A stretch of DNA of 62,522 nt, taken from positions 1 to 62,522 of the forward strand of contig CALJVC010000021.1 of NCBI GenBank assembly GCA_937974845.1. Reading direction: 5' to 3'. The DNA is from an uncultured Pseudogracilibacillus sp. (lineage in GTDB: Bacteria > Bacillota > Bacilli > Bacillales > Amphibacillaceae). This document shows, in pieces, positions 1 to 9,137 of the stretch. Both the position numbers and the translations under genes were made by a program. The notes beneath the pieces were generated by a model. That model searched no databases. It was not told the DNA's origin and saw only the letters and a list, made by a program, of their open reading frames with translations. Within the stretch, counting starts at the first letter, position 1. Each line of letters opens with the position of its first letter.

Positions 1-54
1 CAATGTTGATTCCGCAATTTTTCTCATTTTAGACTAGTTTTGTCCCAGCCTCTT
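1..54. repeat. Partial interspersed repeat or terminator arm at left window edge
   Basis: Positions 36-54 read AGTTTTGTCCCAGCCTCTT and are followed by T-rich sequence (TTTTTT at 60-65). The exact reverse complement forms the last 19 bases of the window (62504-62522). Read on the plus strand this looks like the right arm of a transcription terminator whose left arm lies outside the window. Similar GAGGCTGGGACA elements are a recurrent intergenic repeat in Bacillales. The remaining bases (1-35) may belong to the same element. Confidence 0.6.
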
Positions 55-153
55 CATTGTTTTTTCATTTTTTCCTTAAGCTCTTTTATGATACGATAAA
101 CAGGCAGGTACTTGTTAAACGAAGATAATGGTTGGCGAAAGGAGAAAGAAACA

Positions 154-1533
154 ATGCCAAAGGAAGTATTAGACTATTTACAGAAAAATGAAGAACAACT
201 TTTACATAAATTAAAGGAGTTTTTACATATTCCAAGCATTAGTACCGATTCAAGCTATGCTTCGGAAGTAGAAAGAGCAGCTCGGTTTGTAGCCGACTAT
301 GTGAAAGATATTGGTTTTTCCCAGGTTGAAATGATTAAAACCTCCGGCCATCCGCTTGTATATGCCGAATATATGGAAGCAGGGTCAGAAGCACCGACGG
401 TCTTAGTGTATGGCCATTACGATGTACAGCCGGTAGATCCGATAGAAGAGTGGGATACCGATCCCTTTGTAGCGGAGATAAAAGGGGATCGGATTTACGC
501 CCGAGGAGCTAGTGACGATAAGGGGCAAGTTTTCATGCATTTGGCTGTCTTTGAAGCCTTTATGAAGACGAAGGGCTCTCTTCCTATCAATGTAAAGCTT
601 TGTATTGAAGGAGAGGAAGAAATAGGTAGTGAAAACCTTTATGAGCTCTTAAAGGAAAAACGGGAGAAATTTGCAAGTGATTTTGTCGTTATTTCTGACT
701 CGGGTATGGTTGCTCAAAACCAACCAACCATTTTATATGGTCTTAAAGGATTTACGGGTTTAGAGATAACCGTAACGGGACCGAAGCAGGATTTGCATTC
801 TGGCTTGTATGGGGGTGCCATTCGCAATCCGATTATGGCTTTAACTCATATCTTAGCTTCAATGAAAAATGAGGATGAAGTTATCACAGTCGATGGGTTT
901 TATAAGGATGTACAACCGTTAAGTGCGAAGGAGCGGGAGCTTATTGCTCAGGTTGAGGCTGAAGATTATGAAGAGACGACTGGCGTTAAGGAGACGGTAT
1001 CTGAATTAGGTTACGATGCGAAGGAACATACGATGGGTCGCCCGACCTTTGAAATTAACGGGATATATGGTGGCTACCAAGGGGAAGGAACGAAGACGAT
1101 TATCCCTAGTAGCGCCACAGCTAAAATTACTTGCCGGCTCGTCCCTAATCAAGATCCAGAAGAAATTCAACAATTACTTGTTGAACATATTAAACGGGTC
1201 ACCCCAAAGGGAGTTACGGTTGATGTTACTTTAGAAAAGCTTTCTTCTAAGGCTTATATGGTCGAGCCGGACCATCCATTGATTCAAAAGGCTGCTAGTT
1301 GTTATGAAAAGGCCTTTGGAAAAGAGACGGTATTCGTTCGGATGGGGGGTTCTATTCCTGTCGTAGAATGGTTAGATCAATTATATCAAGTACCGGTTAT
1401 TTTACTCGGTTTCGGTACACCGGAAGACCGTCTCCATTCTCCGAATGAAAGCTTCCCCCTAGACAGTTTTTATAAAGGAATGGAAACTCTCGTCTATTAT
1501 TGGGAAGAAGTAAGTCCGTCGAAAAGAGCTTAG
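154..1533 (+). CDS. M20 family metallo-dipeptidase
   Basis: A 459-residue zinc peptidase of the M20 (CNDP/carnosinase-like) family, expected to hydrolyse dipeptides in the cytoplasm. Metal-ligand motifs are visible: YGHYDVQP (H88, D90), ARGASDDKGQ (around D121), EGEEEIGS (around E155), and a C-terminal His in PEDRLHSPNE. The inserted lid/dimerisation domain lies roughly at residues 190-340. I chose ATG 154 because AAAGGAG (138-144) is well spaced ahead of it; a TTG at 112 in the same frame has no good ribosome binding site and would add 14 residues. It is monocistronic and closed by a strong terminator. The substrate cannot be read from sequence. Confidence 0.88.
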   Translation: MPKEVLDYLQKNEEQLLHKLKEFLHIPSISTDSSYASEVERAARFVADYVKDIGFSQVEMIKTSGHPLVYAEYMEAGSEAPTVLVYGHYDVQPVDPIEEWDTDPFVAEIKGDRIYARGASDDKGQVFMHLAVFEAFMKTKGSLPINVKLCIEGEEEIGSENLYELLKEKREKFASDFVVISDSGMVAQNQPTILYGLKGFTGLEITVTGPKQDLHSGLYGGAIRNPIMALTHILASMKNEDEVITVDGFYKDVQPLSAKERELIAQVEAEDYEETTGVKETVSELGYDAKEHTMGRPTFEINGIYGGYQGEGTKTIIPSSATAKITCRLVPNQDPEEIQQLLVEHIKRVTPKGVTVDVTLEKLSSKAYMVEPDHPLIQKAASCYEKAFGKETVFVRMGGSIPVVEWLDQLYQVPVILLGFGTPEDRLHSPNESFPLDSFYKGMETLVYYWEEVSPSKRA

Positions 1534-1534
1534 A

Positions 1535-1578
1535 AAAAACGATATCCTTACCCCGGATAAGGGAAGGATATCGTTTTT
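1535..1578. terminator. Bidirectional intrinsic terminator
   Basis: A 15-bp perfect stem (AAAAACGATATCCTT paired with AAGGATATCGTTTTT) around a loop rich in C and G. It has A/T tails on both sides and serves the converging dipeptidase and the minus-strand coiled-coil gene. Confidence 0.9.
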
Positions 1579-1583
1579 ACTTT

Positions 1584-2177
1584 CTATTCGATTGCCTGTA
1601 AAATTTGAAGCAAGCTTGTTAGCTCTTCGTTTATCTTTTCTAAACTGGCAACCCTTTCGTTACTGCTTTGTACGAGGGCATCTAATTGAGCTTTTGCCCC
1701 TAGTACGTTGCTACTTTTAACTTCTTGAAGGAGCCCAACGAATTCGCTAGTTGATGTTCCAAGGGTATAATCACTTTCTTTGATGACGCGAACGGTATTT
1801 GCTGTTTGCTTGATTAATTTGGCCAAGTCTTCTTCATTGATTTCGAGGTCTTGGTCAGCCCTAATTCTTTTTACTTCTTTTTGAAGGGCAAGGCTCGTCT
1901 GTTTAGCCTCTTGTAATTCTTTTTTTGTTTTCGTTACGTTTTGTAAGAGTTGGCTACGATCGTATACCGCTTGGAAGGCTTTTTCCTTTAACACTGAGGA
2001 AATTCGTTGGTTAGATTGTTGGACGGCTAGATCGATCTCGTTGACTTCTTCTACCGTCTTTTCAACTTCATCTAATCCTTTGTCGAGTTGTCCATCGATT
2101 GGACTAGCTTCTGAGACTTGCGTCGGAAGCATGAAAAGTAGAAAGAGTAAAAGACTCGTGGTGATTTTTCTTGCCAT
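1584..2177 (-). CDS. Secreted coiled-coil protein, function unknown
   Basis: About 197 residues. It starts with a basic n-region, a hydrophobic core (LLLFLLFMLP) and a likely signal peptidase site near SEA-SP around residue 25, so export is likely. The mature part is highly charged, without cysteine, and shows long stretches of heptad-like Leu/Ile/Val spacing, suggesting an extended alpha-helical protein. I recognise no family. The start is ATG at 2177, or GTG at 2180; AGGAGG sits just upstream of both. It is a single gene between fumC and the dipeptidase, sharing the terminator at 1535-1578. An envelope or cell-wall-associated role is only an inference. Confidence 0.75.
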   Translation of the reverse strand: MARKITTSLLLFLLFMLPTQVSEASPIDGQLDKGLDEVEKTVEEVNEIDLAVQQSNQRISSVLKEKAFQAVYDRSQLLQNVTKTKKELQEAKQTSLALQKEVKRIRADQDLEINEEDLAKLIKQTANTVRVIKESDYTLGTSTSEFVGLLQEVKSSNVLGAKAQLDALVQSSNERVASLEKINEELTSLLQILQAIE

Positions 2178-2310
2178 CACTTTATACCTCCTTAATGTTG
2201 TTAAGACTAATATCGGCGGATAAGAGAAAAGATTTAGGACTTATTATTTACATCTTTGTGAAAAGTGGGAGAAAATGTAAGTCGATTTACCTTTATTCTT
2301 AAAATAAAAT

Positions 2311-2335
2311 CCCCTCCGCTTATAGGGCGGAGGGG
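2311..2335 (-). terminator. fumC terminator
   Basis: On the minus strand CCCCTCCGC pairs with GCGGAGGGG and is followed by ATTTTATTTT, just after the fumC stop codon. Confidence 0.9.
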
Positions 2336-2348
2336 GAGGTTGTTTAAA

Positions 2349-3734
2349 TTAAAGGTTTTTAGTCATTTCTTTCGGTACGACGTAACGGTCGAATTCCTCT
2401 TCTGTTAGTAGACCTAAGGCGACAGCCGCTTCCTTCAAGCTCGTATTTTCTTCGTAAGCTTTGTTAGCAATTTTTGCTGCATTTTCATAACCGATATGTG
2501 GGTTTAAAGCCGTAACGAGCATGAGTGAATCGTTTAGGAATTGTTCGATTTTCTCATTGTTTGGTTTAATACCGCGAACGACACGTTTTTCAAAGGAACG
2601 CATGCTATCGGCGAGTAATTGACCGGATTGTAAGAAGTTATAAGCAATAACAGGTTTGAACACGTTTAACTCAAAGTTTCCTTGGCTATTAGCGAAGTTG
2701 ATTGTCGCATTGTTTCCAACTACTTGGGTAACAACCATCGTCATCGCTTCGCTCTGGGTAGGGTTTACTTTTCCTGGCATAATCGAGCTACCTGGTTCAT
2801 TAGCAGGAATGGTAATTTCACCGATTCCAGAACGCGGTCCACTAGCTAACCAACGGACATCGTTTGCAATCTTCATAAGGTCTGTTGCTAAGGCAGTTAG
2901 AGCACCATGGGCATAGACAACCTCGTCATAGCTCGTTAAGGAGTGGAATTTTACCGGTTCAGAACGGAAATTTTTATTTGTAAATTTGCTAATCTCTTCA
3001 CATACTTTTTCTGCATAATCTGGATGGGCGTTTAAGCCTGTACCAACGGCTGTTCCACCGATACCTAAGTCTTTTAAGTGTTCGGCACTTTCGATAATCA
3101 TTTTTTCTGTTTTTTCTAACATACGGTGCCATCCACTAAATTCTTGCCCTAAGGTAATTGGCGTTGCATCCTGTAAGTGGGTACGACCGATCTTAACTAT
3201 ATCCATAAATTCTTCGGATTTTTCTTTAATAGAATCCTTTAATACTCGTAAGGCCGGTAATACTTCGTCCTCCATTTTAATTACTGTTGCAATGTGGAGG
3301 GCTGTTGGGAACGTGTCGTTAGAACTTTGCGACTTGTTCACATCGTCGTTTGGATGTAGGGTGAGGTCGCTATTTTGTTCTTTAAGCCATTGGTTACCTA
3401 CATAGGCAATCACTTCGTTAACGTTCATATTAGATTGGGTACCACTACCAGTTTGCCAGACGACAAGGGGGAAGTGATCGTTTAATTTATTATCAAGGAT
3501 TTGGTCAGCGGCATAGGCGATCGCTTCCGCTTTTTCCTTTTCTAATAGACCGAGTTCATGGTTTACTTTGGCTGCTGCCTTTTTAGTAATTGCAAATCCG
3601 TGGATAATTTCCATCGGCATTTTTTCTCCACCGATTGGGAAATTTTGCTTGCTTCGTTGCGTTTGGGCTCCCCAAAACTTGTCTTTTGGAACTTTGACTT
3701 CACCAAGTGTATCATGTTCAATTCTGTAATCCAT
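2349..3734 (-). CDS. fumC: Class II fumarate hydratase
   Basis: A 461-residue fumarase catalysing reversible hydration of fumarate to malate in the TCA cycle; the family is an iron-independent cytosolic homotetramer. Visible family motifs are TGSGTQSNMNVNEV (about residues 95-108), HPNDDVNKSQSSNDTFP (about 128), RTHLQDATPITLGQEF (about 185), and the superfamily signature GSSIMPGKVNP (about 315) with the catalytic flexible-loop serine. ATG 3734 is preceded by GGAGG at ideal spacing; a longer in-frame reading from 3767 lacks this. The gene is monocistronic. Length and motifs match B. subtilis FumC (CitG) well. Aspartase shares the fold, but the motif spellings favour fumarase. Confidence 0.95.
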   Translation of the reverse strand: MDYRIEHDTLGEVKVPKDKFWGAQTQRSKQNFPIGGEKMPMEIIHGFAITKKAAAKVNHELGLLEKEKAEAIAYAADQILDNKLNDHFPLVVWQTGSGTQSNMNVNEVIAYVGNQWLKEQNSDLTLHPNDDVNKSQSSNDTFPTALHIATVIKMEDEVLPALRVLKDSIKEKSEEFMDIVKIGRTHLQDATPITLGQEFSGWHRMLEKTEKMIIESAEHLKDLGIGGTAVGTGLNAHPDYAEKVCEEISKFTNKNFRSEPVKFHSLTSYDEVVYAHGALTALATDLMKIANDVRWLASGPRSGIGEITIPANEPGSSIMPGKVNPTQSEAMTMVVTQVVGNNATINFANSQGNFELNVFKPVIAYNFLQSGQLLADSMRSFEKRVVRGIKPNNEKIEQFLNDSLMLVTALNPHIGYENAAKIANKAYEENTSLKEAAVALGLLTEEEFDRYVVPKEMTKNL

Positions 3735-3879
3735 TTTATTTCCTCCTATGGACTGATCATAATTCATACCTCTACTATTGTAGCAAAAATATGCTAGTTA
3801 TTGTATTGATTGCTACTGTAAAGGGACGAATAAGGTTTTTTTATGAAAAAAATTGTTAATTAGTTCCCTGAACGAGGGC

Positions 3880-5103
3880 TTACATTGCTTTTTGAGGTGG
3901 ATAAATTTTTCTCCAGGCTAAAAAAAGGGCGAAGCCAGCTAAAAGTATAAATATCGCTACGATCCAGACGAGCTCTTTTTTCATCAAAAAAGCAACCGCT
4001 GGTGGACCTGTAGCTACGCCGACGAAGCGCATGGCACTGTAAAAGGATGTAATCGAGCCTCTCACATCCTTTTCGATATTTTCGGTAATGATGGCATCTA
4101 GACAAGGAAGAGTCATACCAATCCCAGCGCCACAAAGGAAAAATATTGCTAGTAGGAAGTAATAGTTTTTGGCAAAAGGAATACCGATGGTAGATGTTCC
4201 AGCAATCGCTAAGCCAATGACGATGAGCCATTTCATCGTCTGCATCTTGTCCTTTATTAATTTTCCTGTGATAAAGGAGGCACTAGCTAGGGCGAATAAA
4301 GGTATGGCAAGTAAGAAACCTTTCGTAACACCTTTAAAGTTATGGTCGTCTTCTAAGACGGTCGAAGCATAAAATAAAAAACCAAAGAGAATAAACATAA
4401 CGATGGCACCGATAGCAAAGATAGAAAGGAGCCAGCGCTTGTGTGTTTTAAAGACATGTTTAATTTGCTTCCAATATTTTTTCGTATCGAAGGCTTCCAT
4501 TTTTCCTTTTTTACGCGGAATAAAAAAAATAATTAAGGCTAAGGAGATGGCAGCTAAGACCGGAATTGAAAGGAAAGGTAAAAACCATAGGATGGCCGTC
4601 AAGGCGGAACCTAAAATTGGACTAAGGACCTTTCCAATCGTATTAGACGTCTCGATGACGCCTAATGTAGCACTAGCCTCCTCCTCCTCTTCAAACATAT
4701 CGCCAACGAGGGGAATAACGACGGGCATGGCCCCGGAGGCACCGATTCCTTGAAGAATCCTTCCCACTAGAACAAGGGCGAAGGGGTTTTCCATTTTCCA
4801 GGCTGCTAGTCCAGAAATCAAACCGCCGACACCCGTTAAGATAAGGGCTGGAACGATAATTTTTTTCCTTCCGAAGCGGTCAGATAAGTAACCAGATAAT
4901 GGGATAAAGACGATGGTGACAATAGAATAGACGGTAATAATATAACTCGATTGTAGCTTTGAGATCGATAGTTTCTTTTCTAAAAGAGGTAAAATAGGGA
5001 TTAACATTGAATTTCCTAAAGTCATGATTAAAGGTACTGAAGCTAGGGCTAAAATTGCTAAGCGTTCTTGGTTTTTTGTCAATGGTCGTCCATCCTTTTG
5101 CAT
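3880..5103 (-). CDS. MFS transporter, drug-efflux type
   Basis: About 407 residues with roughly 12 predicted membrane segments. The major facilitator motif A is visible as GYLSDRFGRKK between helices 2 and 3. A motif-C-like GIGASGAMPVV stretch in helix 5 suggests a drug:H+ antiporter. The start is uncertain: the reading frame is open from TTG 5127, and ATGs at 5115 and 5103 have no clear ribosome binding site. I prefer 5103 because MQKDGRPLTKNQERL gives a normal cytoplasmic N-terminus. It is a single gene with no adjacent regulator, so the substrate cannot be inferred. Confidence 0.82.
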   Translation of the reverse strand: MQKDGRPLTKNQERLAILALASVPLIMTLGNSMLIPILPLLEKKLSISKLQSSYIITVYSIVTIVFIPLSGYLSDRFGRKKIIVPALILTGVGGLISGLAAWKMENPFALVLVGRILQGIGASGAMPVVIPLVGDMFEEEEEASATLGVIETSNTIGKVLSPILGSALTAILWFLPFLSIPVLAAISLALIIFFIPRKKGKMEAFDTKKYWKQIKHVFKTHKRWLLSIFAIGAIVMFILFGFLFYASTVLEDDHNFKGVTKGFLLAIPLFALASASFITGKLIKDKMQTMKWLIVIGLAIAGTSTIGIPFAKNYYFLLAIFFLCGAGIGMTLPCLDAIITENIEKDVRGSITSFYSAMRFVGVATGPPAVAFLMKKELVWIVAIFILLAGFALFLAWRKIYPPQKAM

Positions 5104-5173
5104 AAAATGTATCATTATTTTACGCAAGGTCTTTGCTTTTATACCCCTATCTATAAGCTGAGCACTAAAAAAA

Positions 5174-5193
5174 CGAAGGGAAGTTTCCCTTCG
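5174..5193 (-). terminator. azlCD terminator
   Basis: CGAAGGGAA pairs with TTCCCTTCG around a 2-base loop centre, followed on the minus strand by TTTTTTT. It ends the azlC-azlD unit. Confidence 0.88.
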
Positions 5194-5197
5194 TCAC

Positions 5198-5503
5198 TTA
5201 GATAAAAACGTTTAATAATAAATAAACGGTAGCGATGGCACCAATCACGACAAAGACAACGTTCACTCCGACGTAAGCTAGTAGGACGGCGACGATTCCA
5301 CCGATGATCCCGATATGAGGAGCACCTTCTTTTACAAATAAGATCCCAGGAAAAATTAAGGCGCCTAAGGCAGCGTAGGGTATGGCCTGTAACCAACGGT
5401 TCATCCAATCTCGGAAGACAAACTTATCTACGAGCACGGCAGGGATGAAGCGGGGAAGGGCGGTGACGATAGCCATCCCGATAATGATTGCAATCAAAGT
5501 CAT
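5198..5503 (-). CDS. azlD: AzlD family branched-chain amino acid transport subunit
   Basis: A 101-residue membrane protein with about three to four hydrophobic helices and the family-typical start MTLIAIIIGMAIVTALPRFIPAVL. AzlD is the small partner of AzlC in branched-chain amino acid (and analogue) export. Its ATG overlaps the azlC stop codon by 4 bases, indicating translational coupling. A minus-strand terminator follows immediately. Confidence 0.9.
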   Translation of the reverse strand: MTLIAIIIGMAIVTALPRFIPAVLVDKFVFRDWMNRWLQAIPYAALGALIFPGILFVKEGAPHIGIIGGIVAVLLAYVGVNVVFVVIGAIATVYLLLNVFI

Positions 5504-6213
5504 ACTTCTTCCTCCTTTAAAAAGTAAATACCGGTGGCTCCACCGATGATTGTTCCGCAGACGATGGCCCAGCCAGAAGCCATAAATTGGCTACAGAGTA
5601 AGTTAACAATCATGGCAGTTCCTGCTATGTAAGTAAGGCGAAGGTTCACTTTAAGGGCAGGGACTAATAGGCCGATAAACATGGCATAAAGGGCAATCCC
5701 CATACTTTGGCTTAAGGCTTCGGGGATAATTTCTCCGACTAATCCTCCGATAAAGGTTCCTAAAACCCAGGAACTATAGGCGACGAGAAAGACGGTTCCA
5801 TAAAAATAGCCGCTGTTTTTCTCTGAGGCTTTATCCTTCTCAATGGTTGCGACGGCAAAGGTTTCATCAGTCAAACCTAAAGAAAGTAAACTACGCCCTC
5901 GTAAGGAAACGGTTTCACGGATGCTATTAGCAAAGGAGAGACTCATGATAAAATGACGAAAATTAAGGACAAAGGTAGCGACGATAATTTCGATGGCTCC
6001 AGCCTGCTGGGCAATCATATTCGCCCCCATAAATTGACTTGCTCCTGCGTATACGAGGATGCTCATCAAGGTGACTTCAAGGAGCGATAGGCCCGACTGC
6101 ATAGCTAGGACGCCAAAGGTAATAGCGACGGGAATATAACCTAGGGCGATCGGAAGGCTTGCTTGAAGACCTTGACGTATATTGACGCGTTTACTTTGAG
6201 CTTGTTCTTCCAT
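5500..6213 (-). CDS. azlC: AzlC family branched-chain amino acid exporter subunit
   Basis: A 237-residue polytopic membrane protein of the AzlC/YgaZ family, exporting branched-chain amino acids together with AzlD. The family pattern ASLPIALGYIPVAITFG near the N-terminus, SILVYAGASQF about residue 55, and SLSFANS and LGLTDETFAV after it are typical. The start ATG at 6213 has GGGGGC upstream. It is the first gene of a two-gene operon with azlD. In B. subtilis the operon lies under the Lrp-like AzlB; no such regulator gene is adjacent here. Confidence 0.92.
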   Translation of the reverse strand: MEEQAQSKRVNIRQGLQASLPIALGYIPVAITFGVLAMQSGLSLLEVTLMSILVYAGASQFMGANMIAQQAGAIEIIVATFVLNFRHFIMSLSFANSIRETVSLRGRSLLSLGLTDETFAVATIEKDKASEKNSGYFYGTVFLVAYSSWVLGTFIGGLVGEIIPEALSQSMGIALYAMFIGLLVPALKVNLRLTYIAGTAMIVNLLCSQFMASGWAIVCGTIIGGATGIYFLKEEEV

Positions 6214-6267
6214 GATGTTGCCCCCTTTTCATATAGTCTATATTGGAATACACCGAATTAAGGAAGA

Positions 6268-6309
6268 AGGCAGGCGTCGATAGCCGGAGGGACTACCGAC
6301 GCCTAGCCT
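6268..6309 (-). terminator. map terminator
   Basis: A long stem: AGGC-GGCGTCG paired with CGACGCC-GCCT around TAGCCGGAGGGACTA. It lies directly after the methionine aminopeptidase stop codon on the minus strand; the T tail is modest. Confidence 0.75.
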
Positions 6310-6312
6310 GTT

Positions 6313-7074
6313 TTAGTCGAGATCTTGATCGTGGTCAGTTAAGATAAGTGGACCATCTTTTAAAATAGCGATTGTATGTTCGTATTGGGCTGAACGGCTT
6401 TGGTCGATTGTACGGGCTGTCCAATTATTGGCATCCATCTTACTTCGCCAGTCCCCTTCGTTTAACATCGGTTCGATAGTAATAACCATTCCTTCCCGTA
6501 AGCGGGGACCTTTACCCGGCTCGCCGAAGTGAGGAATATGGGGCGGCTCATGGATTGTCGGTCCGATTCCATGACCGGTGAACTCCCTAACGACAGAAAA
6601 GCCTTCACCCTCAGCATAGGTCTGAATGGCATGGCCAATATCGCCGACTCGGTTACCGACTTTGGCCTGCTCGATACCGATATATAAAGCTTTTTTTGTT
6701 ACTTCCATTAGACGCTTTCCAGCTTCATCGACATTACCGACGGCATAGGTCCAGGCCGAATCAGCTAGTCCGCCTTTTAAGTTTACAACCATGTCGATTG
6801 TTACGATATCCCCGTCTTGTAATTTTTCCTTACGGGGAAAGCCGTGACAAATTTCGTCATTAATTGAAGCACAGGTTGCATAAGGGTACCCTTGGAAACC
6901 CTTTTGCTCAGCCGTGGCGCCATGTTGATGTAAGAAATCTTCGATAAACTCATCGATTTCCATCGTTGTAATTCCTGGTTTAATCATTTTCTCAATCTCT
7001 TTATGGGCCTTGACGAGCAGTTTCCCTGCCTCGTGCATTTGTTCTATTTCCCGCATACTTTTTCTCGTAATCAA
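6313..7074 (-). CDS. map: Type I methionine aminopeptidase
   Basis: A 253-residue M24A metallopeptidase that removes the initiator methionine from nascent proteins. The five metal ligands of the pita-bread fold are in recognisable contexts: DIVTIDMVV and GGLADSAWT (two Asp), GHGIGPTIHEPPHIPHFG (His), MVITIEPML (Glu) and YEHTIAIL (Glu). The start is TTG at 7074, placed by AAGGGAG upstream. It does not lie in the ribosomal protein operon, so it resembles the separate B. subtilis paralogue YflG rather than MapA. It is monocistronic with its own terminator. A second copy elsewhere is likely but not visible. Confidence 0.93.
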   Translation of the reverse strand: MITRKSMREIEQMHEAGKLLVKAHKEIEKMIKPGITTMEIDEFIEDFLHQHGATAEQKGFQGYPYATCASINDEICHGFPRKEKLQDGDIVTIDMVVNLKGGLADSAWTYAVGNVDEAGKRLMEVTKKALYIGIEQAKVGNRVGDIGHAIQTYAEGEGFSVVREFTGHGIGPTIHEPPHIPHFGEPGKGPRLREGMVITIEPMLNEGDWRSKMDANNWTARTIDQSRSAQYEHTIAILKDGPLILTDHDQDLD

Positions 7075-7152
7075 CGATAAATCTCCCTTTCAATCAACAT
7101 ATAGTATTTGTAGTGTACCATAAATTTTATAAAAGTTTGACCAAAAGAAGTC

Positions 7153-8583
7153 TTAAGATAATCCGATTGAAATGTATTGTGTCTCTAGGTAGGCTTCGAT
7201 TCCTTCCCGTCCTCCTTCTCGACCGTAGCCACTTTCCTTCATTCCACCGAAAGGTGCCTGGGCCGCAGAAGGGAGACCGTCGTTCCAGCCGACGATTCCA
7301 AAATCTAAAGCCTCGATTGCCTGGATGCCCCGAGAAAGGTTTTCGGTAAAGACATAGGCTGCAAGGCCAAAGGGAGTACTGTTAGCGAGCTCGACGGCTT
7401 CTTCATCCTCGTCAAAGACCTGAACAGGTGCTACAGGACCGAACGTTTCTTCCTGCATAATTTCCATGTCGGGGTCGACATCTCGAAGAACGGTCGGTGC
7501 AAAGAATAGGCCGGTTCGTTCAAGTCTTTCACCACCAGTGACGATCTTTGCTCCTTTTTTGACAGCGTCTTTTACTTGGGCTTCAACTTTTTCAAGTCCT
7601 GCTTCATTGATTAGGGGACCGATTTCGGTTGATTCTTCCAAACCGTCACCGATTCTCATCTGACCTACTTTCTCGGCGAAACGTTCGACGAAGCGGTCAT
7701 AAATCGACCGTTGAACGTATAAGCGGTTGGCACAAACACAAGTTTGTCCAGCATTGCGGAATTTAGAAGCGATAACGGCCTCAACGGCCTTATCGAGATT
7801 GGCATCGTCGAAAATGATAAAAGGTGCATGACCCCCTAGTTCTAGGGATAATTTCGTTACAGTTTCTGCACTTTGTTTGATTAATTGTTTACCGATAGCT
7901 GTAGAACCTGTGAAGCTTACTTTTCTTACGCGGGAATCCCGCATCATCTCCCCGACGATGGCACTAGAAGCACCGGTTACTAAGTTGACGACCCCCTTTG
8001 GAAAGCCGGCTTCATGTACTAACTTCATTAAATGGATGGCTGTAAACGGGCTTTCTCGTGAAGGTTTGATGAGAACTGTACAGCCTGCCGCTAAGGCCGG
8101 TGCCATTTTTCGTGTAATCATAGCTAAGGGGAAGTTCCAAGGAGTAATTGCACCGACGACACCGACGGGTTTTTTCCATACTTGCATCCTTTTATCAGCA
8201 GTTAGAGCTGGAATTGTTTCCCCGTAAATTCGCTTAGCTTCTTCGGCGTACCATTCGACATAGGAAGCAGCATAGTCTACTTCTCCTCTTGCTTCAACGA
8301 TTGGCTTTCCCATTTCCTTTGTCATCGTTTGGGCAAGGGTTTCCTTATCCCGTAAAATTAACCGGTGTAATTGTTTTAGTAGGCCTGCTCTTTCATAAGC
8401 GCTTGTCTTTTTCCACGTTTGAAAGGCTTGGTAGGCAACATCGATGGCCTCCTTCGCTTCCTTTTCTCCCCCGTAAGGTACAGTGCCTATGATTTCTTGG
8501 TTCGCTGGGTTCATGACTTCTATTTGATCTAAATCTTTACCAGTAAATATTCCGTTAATATACATTAATTCTTGCAAGCTCAT
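7153..8583 (-). CDS. gabD: NAD(P)-dependent succinate-semialdehyde dehydrogenase
   Basis: A 476-residue aldehyde dehydrogenase expected to oxidise succinic semialdehyde to succinate, for example from GABA. ALDH motifs are complete: ITPWNFPLAMITRK, the NAD-site lysine in LIKPSRESPFTA, FTGSTAIGKQL, catalytic Glu in LELGGHAPFI (about residue 250) and catalytic Cys in GQTCVCANR (about 282). A second Cys two residues on is typical of SSADHs with a redox switch. PFGGMKESGYGREGG near the C-terminus also fits GabD. No gabT or regulator is adjacent, so the physiological substrate could be another semialdehyde. Confidence 0.88.
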   Translation of the reverse strand: MSLQELMYINGIFTGKDLDQIEVMNPANQEIIGTVPYGGEKEAKEAIDVAYQAFQTWKKTSAYERAGLLKQLHRLILRDKETLAQTMTKEMGKPIVEARGEVDYAASYVEWYAEEAKRIYGETIPALTADKRMQVWKKPVGVVGAITPWNFPLAMITRKMAPALAAGCTVLIKPSRESPFTAIHLMKLVHEAGFPKGVVNLVTGASSAIVGEMMRDSRVRKVSFTGSTAIGKQLIKQSAETVTKLSLELGGHAPFIIFDDANLDKAVEAVIASKFRNAGQTCVCANRLYVQRSIYDRFVERFAEKVGQMRIGDGLEESTEIGPLINEAGLEKVEAQVKDAVKKGAKIVTGGERLERTGLFFAPTVLRDVDPDMEIMQEETFGPVAPVQVFDEDEEAVELANSTPFGLAAYVFTENLSRGIQAIEALDFGIVGWNDGLPSAAQAPFGGMKESGYGREGGREGIEAYLETQYISIGLS

Positions 8584-8611
8584 CCCTACTTTCTCTTAGT
8601 TTAGATATAAA

Positions 8612-8648
8612 AAAGCTACGAAAATGAAAAATCATTCCTCGTAGCTTT
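8612..8648 (-). terminator. yhzD-like gene terminator
   Basis: AAAGCTACGA pairs with TCGTAGCTTT around a 17-base loop, followed on the minus strand by a T-rich run before gabD. Confidence 0.8.
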
Positions 8649-8658
8649 AGCGTACGTA

Positions 8659-8844
8659 TTAAGATTGAAACAAGATTAAACGGGCATTTGGAGCTACACA
8701 ACGGTAGGTATGTTCCGTATAGCCCTCCTCGTAAAGACGTTGCATACCGAGTTCTTTTGCTTCGGTGTCATCCTTTGCTTCGAAGGCTTCGTCTAAAAGT
8801 AGCTTTCCATTCTTCTCATACACTGTTAATACGTAGGTAGCCAT
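8659..8844 (-). CDS. yhzD: Small YhzD-like protein
   Basis: A 61-residue soluble protein beginning MATYVLTVYEKNGKLLLDEAF, with a TYRCVAPNARLILF C-terminus. This matches my memory of the YhzD-like family, which in B. subtilis also sits close to the yhaP/yhaQ genes; its function is unknown. ATG 8844 is chosen because GAGGTG is well spaced; GTG 8853 in frame overlaps that ribosome binding site. It is monocistronic with its own terminator. Confidence 0.75.
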   Translation of the reverse strand: MATYVLTVYEKNGKLLLDEAFEAKDDTEAKELGMQRLYEEGYTEHTYRCVAPNARLILFQS

Positions 8845-9065
8845 TCTTTTCACCTCATTATTATGACGATTATATAATACGCTTACATAGTTATCTTTTA
8901 TTATGCCATATTTTTGGAAAAAAAGATACTAATTGAATTGTTTTGAAGAAAGGCGGGGATGATTTTTCGATGAAAGTTCTTTATTCTTATGTAGGGATAA
9001 GAATAAACTTGCTAGGAATGAAAAAAGCGTCAAAACGATCCTAACCTTATAAAATAAAGGCTTGC

Positions 9066-9094
9066 TTTCCATGATTTAAGGCTTATGGTATGAT
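9066..9094 (+). promoter_or_regulatory. Probable sigma-A promoter for yhaQP
   Basis: TTTCCA, a 17-bp spacer and TATGAT, preceded by TG (extended -10). It lies 43 bp upstream of the yhaQ start. The rest of 8845-9137 shows nothing else convincing. Confidence 0.55.
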
Positions 9095-9137
9095 TTAAAC
9101 ATTAGAAGTCTTGTAGTAATTGATAGGGGGGATTTCC

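Noticed and set aside
3860..4231. 123-residue minus-strand frame inside the MFS gene
   Set aside because: It is a shifted frame of the transporter gene with no start signal.
8970..9043. 24-codon ORF (MKVLYSYVGIRI...) upstream of yhaQ
   Set aside because: The purine-rich stretch is too far for a good ribosome binding site and the peptide has no recognisable character.
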